A stretch of DNA of 64,000 nt from Glandiceps talaboti (lineage: Eukaryota; Hemichordata; Enteropneusta; Spengelidae). The translations under genes were made by a program, and so were the position numbers. The stretch spans positions 27,740,725-27,804,724 of the forward strand of contig NC_135555.1 in assembly GCF_964340395.1 (NCBI RefSeq), given 5' to 3'. Shown one piece after another: positions 59,061 to 64,000 of this stretch; within the stretch, counting starts at the first letter, position 1; each line of letters begins with the position of its first letter. Under the pieces are notes generated by a model. The model saw only the letters and a program-made list of their open reading frames with translations. It did no database searches and was not told where the DNA came from.

Positions 59061-59411
59061 TATTCCAGATATCCATGACTCCTCTTGATGTGCTCTCCAT
59101 AAATTTTTTGCATTTTTCAAATATGAGTAGCGAACTACTCACAATAGCAAACGCTAGTACTAGTGTCGTAGTATAGTAGTATTACCACGTGTAGTTTGTT
59201 ATGACCACGTGATATTGTACATTAGTATGTACATATTATAGAGGTCATAGGTTATTGAATATATTACATGGCCCAACCCACCGCTTAATGTAATCTCAAT
59301 GGAATGTCCGGTCTGAAAATGACATTTGCTAGACTGTTCGGGCAAGTCCTCACTACGAACTTTGTTCGCTTATAGTATCGAAAGAAAGCCTGAATGTCTA
59401 GCCAGAAGACT

Positions 59412-59600
59412 ACTAAAGCCAACGCTACAGTTCTGTCCCTCACAGATTTGCAATGTTCCTCGATCCTGGTTTTCAATTGTCTTCCCAATTCGCCAATATA
59501 CTCTTGGTCAGTCCTAACATGGTATCTTGTATTATCACCCTGCAGTGTTGTCTCACCCGTGAGTGAGACTAAAGTGTGTTGTAGAGTGGTATGGGGTTGT
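59412..59600 (-). pseudogene. Penelope-like element, N-terminal half of the GIY-YIG endonuclease
   Basis: Minus-strand frame QPHTTLQHTLVSL, then TRYHVRTDQEYIGELGRQL, KTRIEEHCKSVRDRTVALAL. The PH.TL...LV block and YIGELGRQLKTRIEEH (GIY-YIG variant YHV/YIG with catalytic Arg and Glu) identify the Penelope-like endonuclease. The Cys pair usual before YIG is not seen. The frame stops at the family D insertion and continues at 53759. Confidence 0.85.
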
Positions 59601-59938
59601 AAGGGATGTCACAAAGATGTTGTGATTCATGTAGATCCAACACAGTTTTTCAGAGATATCTTGTGTATATGGTAGCGTGACCATAAACTTGTGTCACCTT
59701 GCCAGTCTGAGTGATTTCTTCTGTCAAATGATGTAGTTTTTACCTTCCGTAAGGAAGGTGATAATATACTGATGAAGTCTGTGTGTGTGTGTGTGTGTCA
59801 CCATTTCCGAAAAAACGGCTGCATCAATTCAAACGAAATTTCATAGACATGTTCCTTAGGGTAATGGCCAGAACTGATTAGGTTTTGGTAATAATCCGAT
59901 GAATATTAATGACCAATTTGAGTAATTAATCGATCGGA

Positions 59939-60345
59939 CGAGTATAAAGTTGGCGTCAGATTCAGATTCAGGTAGCGTTATCTTATGAACGTTATATTGA
60001 GCATCAGATGGCCTCAGATCCGAATCCGAATCTGATGCCAACTTTATACTCGTGCTCTACATTACTGAGAAAGATTCTGTTTTCAGGGGTTTCATGCCAA
60101 CCTTATTTTGTGTTTCCCTTGGATCTGCACTCTGCATTGGCTGCACAAACACAAGAAAAAAGAAGACCGAGGCAGTCAGATGGCCTCAGATCCGAATCTG
60201 AATCTGACGCCAACTTTATACTCGTGCTCTACACTACTGAGAAAGATTCTGTTTTCAGGGGTTTCGTGCCAACCTTATTTTGTTTCCCTTGGATCTGCAC
60301 TCTACATTGGCTGCACAAACACGAGAAAAAAGAAGAGTGAGGCAG
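59939..60345. repeat. Tandem duplication of about 170 bp plus inverted arm
   Basis: Two direct copies start at 60007 and 60179 (GATGGCCTCAGATCCGAATC). The segment 59939-59972 (GAGTATAAAGTTGGCGTCAG) is the inverse complement of part of each copy, so the region can fold in two alternative ways. Confidence 0.8.
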
Positions 60346-60563
60346 GGTATTTAAGTGATTCAAACTCACCAGAAAACAATTTTTTTTCTTTGCCTTAAAA
60401 TAGGTTTACAATGAGCGCGGAGTTCACAAACAGGTGAAATATTTATCATCGTTTCAATTTTGTCAAATATGGACTTATCATTTTCAAATTTCACACACTG
60501 ATGCACAGATGAATAAAGAGAAATCATGTCTTTTTAGATTTCCGATTAGAAGTTTAGGAAGTA

Positions 60564-61430
60564 CAGTAAACGTTGATTATCCGAACGCTTACGGGGACAT
60601 GCATTTAGTTCGGATATGTGGTCGAGATGGGACGGGGCAGGGTCAAAAGGTCGCACTCATACAGAATGAACGTACACATACGCTGCATATCACACTTACA
60701 TGTTACATGCACTCTCAGACAAATGAAACGTACCATACTACATAGAAACCTTTTTAATGAACTGTACTTATTTAATACTAAAACTAAACAAAGAGTTGAA
60801 TATAATAGGAAAACGACATTGTGAATTGAATATGTGTAGAAGAAATAAAAAAAACGTATTTACAAGAAAGACGATGACATGGTGGACAGCTGATAAGAAC
60901 GCACTGTTGTCGTGGTTGCATCTATAAATAGTGTTCACTGACATGTAAATGTAATCAAATTGTATCAATGTGTACAAACGATGTGTCCGCAATTTAGCCA
61001 CTCAATGAGAAAAAAACTAAAGTTCAGAAAAACGAAGTAAGGGGTTTCTGTTTCATTGCACGGCTGTCTGCTGCTTTTCTGTGTAAACTACGGAGCAAAC
61101 AACTGGGTAGGCTCACAATCAGGCTGCGACTCTAGCCATAACAAACACCGAGAAAACATAGCTGCCGCTTCGCCGTGCGATGATACCGGTTCACACGGGA
61201 CATCGTTTTCTTTATCTTCAGTTTCACTTTCAATTTCAGTGTCAATCTTAGCATCGTGTAATATCTCTTCATCATCAAAAGTTTGGTATCCAGGGTCTGC
61301 TTCATTCGTAGTATAAGCCAGTCTGAAATTTCCTGTCTGTCAGTGGGAGCGATCTGGTCAATCACACCAGCATGTTTTCGTTGAAACTCCTTTCACTTCT
61401 GACCGACAATCATCTTTTCGGTATCACAAT
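60564..61430 (-). mobile_element. pogo/Tigger-type transposon fragment
   Basis: The terminal repeat CAGTAAACGTTGATTATCCG begins at 60564 next to TA (60562-60563), as in pogo/Tigger elements. On the minus strand, 61320 to 61088 encodes TNEADPGYQTFDDEEILHDA, EIESETEDKENDVPCEPVSS, HGEAAAMFSRCLLWLESQPD and CEPTQLFAP before a stop. That matches the C-terminal tail of Tigger/pogo DDE transposases (HGEA...CL.WLE.QPD..). A preceding frame (KHAGVIDQIAPTDRQEI) is shifted. The DDE catalytic core and the other end are missing. Confidence 0.65.
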
Positions 61431-61512
61431 CAATGGTCAACAATGCTGCAACAGATATAGAGCTAAATTTCTTGCATAAATCCTTACGGAAGGCATTCAG
61501 TTTAAATCTGGT

Positions 61513-62801
61513 TCTCCATGAGGGCACTGTTTTATTGCTCGCTTCCGATAGCCGCCAACTGACAACACTTTGTCAAGTTCCTTTAGTTCCAGTTTCTTGT
61601 CTACCGTCTTTGTAACGATGGCATCACATCTATGTTTCAGTGTTTGTAAATGACCAAGTTTTTGATGTAATGGATGGTGTGGTGGAAACTTAAGATATTG
61701 ATTGTTATGAGTAGGTTTCCTGTATAATGAACCATCTGGATTTCTATCGATGGAAGAGTCTATTAGAAGGCAAGGGTTGTCGGTGGCCGAGTGGTTAAAC
61801 CACTTGCCTCTTACCACTGTGGACAGGGTTTGATTAAATTTACCACGCTGTAAGTAAGAAGAGTGTTGTTCAGTTTGACTCTACTGAACAATGCAGGTTT
61901 TCCCCGGGTACTCTGTTTTTACTGAACCTATAAGGGATGGCCCTCATTGGACGTCTTGGGAGATGAGTGTTTATTTACTTAAAGAACTATCCAGTATAAA
62001 GAAAGAAAGAAAGAGAAAATACACTTGTTAGATTCAGTCTTGCTGGTGAACTTTATACTGTCATCTATGCTCTTGATGTGTTCTGTGAAAGGTGTGACTT
62101 TGTCCTCTTGATGGATGGAGAAAGTGTCATCCACATATTGTTTCCATACTCTTGGCCCATTAGTGGTGGTGGAAAGAGTCTTTTCTTCAAAGTATTCCAT
62201 ATAAAGGTTAGCCACGATTGGTGAAACCGGGCTTCCCATAGCAGCCCGGGCATGTGCCTGTTTATTGAACTGACCATCATATACGAAATAGGTTGTGTTT
62301 AGCACAAACCATAACACTGTAACAGTCCAATGATGTTAGCCACTGTCATTTTATAGTTCTATCACTCAATGTGTTATCAGCTTCCAGACGGTATTTGATC
62401 TCTTCCATTACTTTATCTACAGGCCGGTACACTCATAAATAAAGCTCTTACATCACACAAGACTAGGATCTCATTGTCCTGTAGTTTAATGTTCTTTATT
62501 TTGTCCATGAAATACTTCAAGTTCTTGACATGATGTGAACTTTTCCCAATGATTGGATTCAGGATATTGGCCAGCAGTTTTGCTGATGGACCTGACACTG
62601 GATACGATAGGCCTGAGTGTGGTGCCATCCCTGTGTATCTTCGGTAGACCATACAATTTGGGTGGTATTTCTGCTGTAGGATAGAGTTGATGATATTGCT
62701 GTTTGTTTGTTGATTACTACTGAAGCCTGGCCCTTATCAGTTGGTGAAATAATTATTGAATAATCTGATTTCAGTTGTTTAAAGTGTACATGTACATGCA
62801 A
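61513..62801 (-). pseudogene. Penelope-like element reverse transcriptase, frameshifted
   Basis: Minus-strand pieces in order: SDYSIIISPTDKGQASVVIN; PVSGPSAKLLANILNPIIGK, SSHHVKNLKYFMDKIKNIKL, DNEILVLCDVRALFMSVP; GQFNKQAHARAAMGSPVSPI, VANLYMEYFEEKTL; QYVDDTFSIHQ; then RNPDGSLYRKPTHNNQYLKF and HHPLHQKLGHLQTLKHRCDA. AMGSPVSPIVANLYME and YVDD are the hallmark Penelope-like reverse-transcriptase blocks. Several frameshifts and the SINE at 61774-62015 disable it. The endonuclease half continues at 59600. Confidence 0.88.
61774..62015 (+). mobile_element. tRNA-derived SINE, copy 2
   Basis: Same family as 14369-14672 (GGGTTGTCGGTGGCCGAGTGG, GCAGGTTTTCCCCGGGTACT). The A box is intact, but the B-box region is deleted (GGTTTGATTAAA) and the tail is (GAAA)n rather than (ATT)n. 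Inserted in the Penelope-like reverse transcriptase between FTSKTESNK and the RNPDGSLYRKP block. Confidence 0.8.
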
Positions 62802-63123
62802 AGGTTAATAACTTTTTTCATTATTATGTTTATTTTTCCATGAAAATAAATGAAATTGCATTCATACCTCTGAATATGCGCAATGGCAAGAAAAGTCGCA
62901 AAAAATACTTGCCCCCCTTAATCCCTTGTGCTTCGACTAACATTGGCACCTCAGCCAGCTCACAAAAGGTGTTCTGCTCCCACATGTTACAAAAACCTTC
63001 TAAGCCTTTGTGTAATGTTTACTTATGAATTACTAATTACGCTTGCCATATACTATGGTAGTATTATCCGTAACTGTACATGCAGTACATATTGTTGTGT
63101 ACCAATTTAGTCTTCCAGCAACA
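62802..63123. other. Gene-free stretch
   Basis: The Penelope-like frame ends abruptly at about 62801. No coding frame or repeat boundary is seen up to the THAP-like exon. Confidence 0.4.
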
Positions 63124-63215
63124 ATGGTTCCTCTGTGTTTTGTCGGTGGGTGTAGCAGCACCCGCAGTGAAACGATCACCCTGCACACATTTCCGAAATA
63201 TATAAATCTGTGTAG
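63124..63215 (+). CDS. Possible THAP-domain first exon
   Basis: The plus frame MVPLCFVGGCSSTRSETITL HTFPKYINLC is followed by GTAACA, a plausible donor at 63216. M..xC....C..........HxFPK is the opening of a THAP zinc finger (C2CH). The spacing CFVGGC and the following HTFPK fit the first two Cys and the FP block. THAP domains occur both in host regulators and in P-element- or Kolobok-type transposases; the single exon cannot distinguish these. The rest of the domain (Trp, second Cys/His pair) was not found before 64000. Confidence 0.5.
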
Positions 63216-64000
63216 GTAACAGGCGAAGGCAGTTGAAAGCATGAATAAAAACTGTTCAGTGACACCATAGAGTGAAAGCCAGTAAATGTTACTGGGTTCT
63301 CCACGTCATTGGTGTAGCCATGATCAAAGTGAAAAAATGGAAAACATATAAGATAATTTGGTGTTTTCACGAATAAAGAAAGCAAGTTAATTAGCTTCAT
63401 AAAATATTTTCAGTACGATAGCAATTTGTTGTCCAATTATATGTTTTGCTTTCCATGGTACTGAGAGTCGATCATTTTAATTTTGATACATCACATGTAT
63501 GTACTGTCGCAATCATATAAAGTAAAAAGACGCAATGCTAATTATAATGTTGCTATTTTTGTTTCCATTGTTTTGTCTACCTCAGTGAGAAATTACTGTA
63601 TCATGCCAAATACATGTCCATAGTGGATGGACACAGCACAGTACAGTCATCACTTCACCATCTCAGGTCAAATAAACCCACAACGTAAAAAATGTCTATC
63701 CGTCAAAAACTCAAACAAAGCAAAAATAGTTGGAGACAATATGTAATACACCACAGTACGGCCGGCTTCAGTGATCATGGGCTGTGTTTTGAAAGAAGAC
63801 GAAACCACTTCATGTACTGTGTGGATGGTAATGAACGCAGTAAAAAAATGAAATAAAGTGCGTACATAGAGGGATAACAACAAAACTTTCTGCTATGACT
63901 TATTTAATTTGTGGGTCTACTTTCGCAAAGATTTTGAATGGTCATAGAATGTACTGTGACAACCCATGCTACATCTGAACAACTTGAGAAAATATTATGG
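63216..64000. other. Gene-free end of window
   Basis: If the THAP-like exon is real, this is the start of its first intron. No repeat family recognised. Confidence 0.35.

Larger units (their letters stand above)
53760..59411. mobile_element. MULE-like element family D, copy 2, itself split by nested insertions
   Basis: The left arm (53760 to about 54050) and right arm (about 59165-59411) together match the intact 541-bp copy at 13568-14108. They are flanked by GCTAAAGTC (53751-53759) and ACTAAAGCC (59412-59420), a 7/9 match. The ends are AGTCTATCTGCTAGACC and GTCTAGCCAGAAGACT. About 5.1 kb of other elements (RecQ-like fragment, inverted-repeat element F) separate the arms. Confidence 0.75.
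59741..61512. mobile_element. Family B region inserted in the Penelope-like element
   Basis: Opens with ACCTTCCGTAAGGAAGGTGA and a (GT)n tract and ends CTTACGGAAGGCATTCAGTT TAAATCTGGTT, where Penelope coding resumes. It contains the foldback/tandem block at 59939-60345 and a pogo/Tigger fragment at 60564-61430. Confidence 0.55.

Overview
The window is animal (metazoan) DNA. It is AT-rich, intron-bearing and packed with eukaryotic transposable elements (TEs). The mixture of Penelope-like, L1/Tx1-like and CR1-like retroelements, hAT, Harbinger-like, MULE-like and pogo DNA transposons, tRNA-derived SINEs and RecQ-like fragments suits a marine invertebrate such as a hemichordate or amphioxus. I cannot fix the species from sequence alone.

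The only clear host gene is on the plus strand. Three exons (13253-13428, 29951-30082, 52768-52810) join in frame with matching intron phases and GT/AG sites. They encode about 117 residues of a BEACH domain that most resembles NSMAF/FAN. The two introns are about 16.5 and 22.7 kb. No further exon is visible downstream, so the next intron exceeds 11 kb. Nearly everything else from 13.4 kb onward is TE cargo inside this gene. A possible THAP-domain first exon lies at 63.1 kb, and an unrecognised 524-residue ORF with acidic 66-bp repeats opens the window.

Layout: 0-3.2 kb, ORF and a TTAA-flanked terminus. 3.4-13 kb, dispersed repeat families A, B, C and E. 13.2-30 kb, NSMAF intron 1, holding a MULE-like element, a CR1-like LINE split by a SINE, a 3-kb AT-rich inverted-repeat element, a G-tract MITE, a RecQ-like fragment, a Harbinger-like element and a 2.9-kb element whose ends are arrays of an 18-bp palindrome. 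30-52.8 kb, NSMAF intron 2: a ZNF862-type hAT-derived ORF broken by a hAT, then a LINE broken by a second hAT (itself broken by an L1/Tx1 LINE) and by a 4.6-kb minisatellite, then more family A and C repeats, a solo LTR and a Harbinger-like element. 52.8-64 kb: one Penelope-like element on the minus strand, shattered by nested insertions whose 9-bp target duplication lets the pieces be ordered.

The most unusual signal is the 38178-42774 minisatellite. Its unit encodes LLVIAVE in frame with the reverse-transcriptase text on both sides (...LFVIAVE before, ...VIAVRSYDQVKGI after). The array therefore appears to have grown out of a short self-similar stretch of LINE coding sequence, and a hAT element lies exactly at its left edge.
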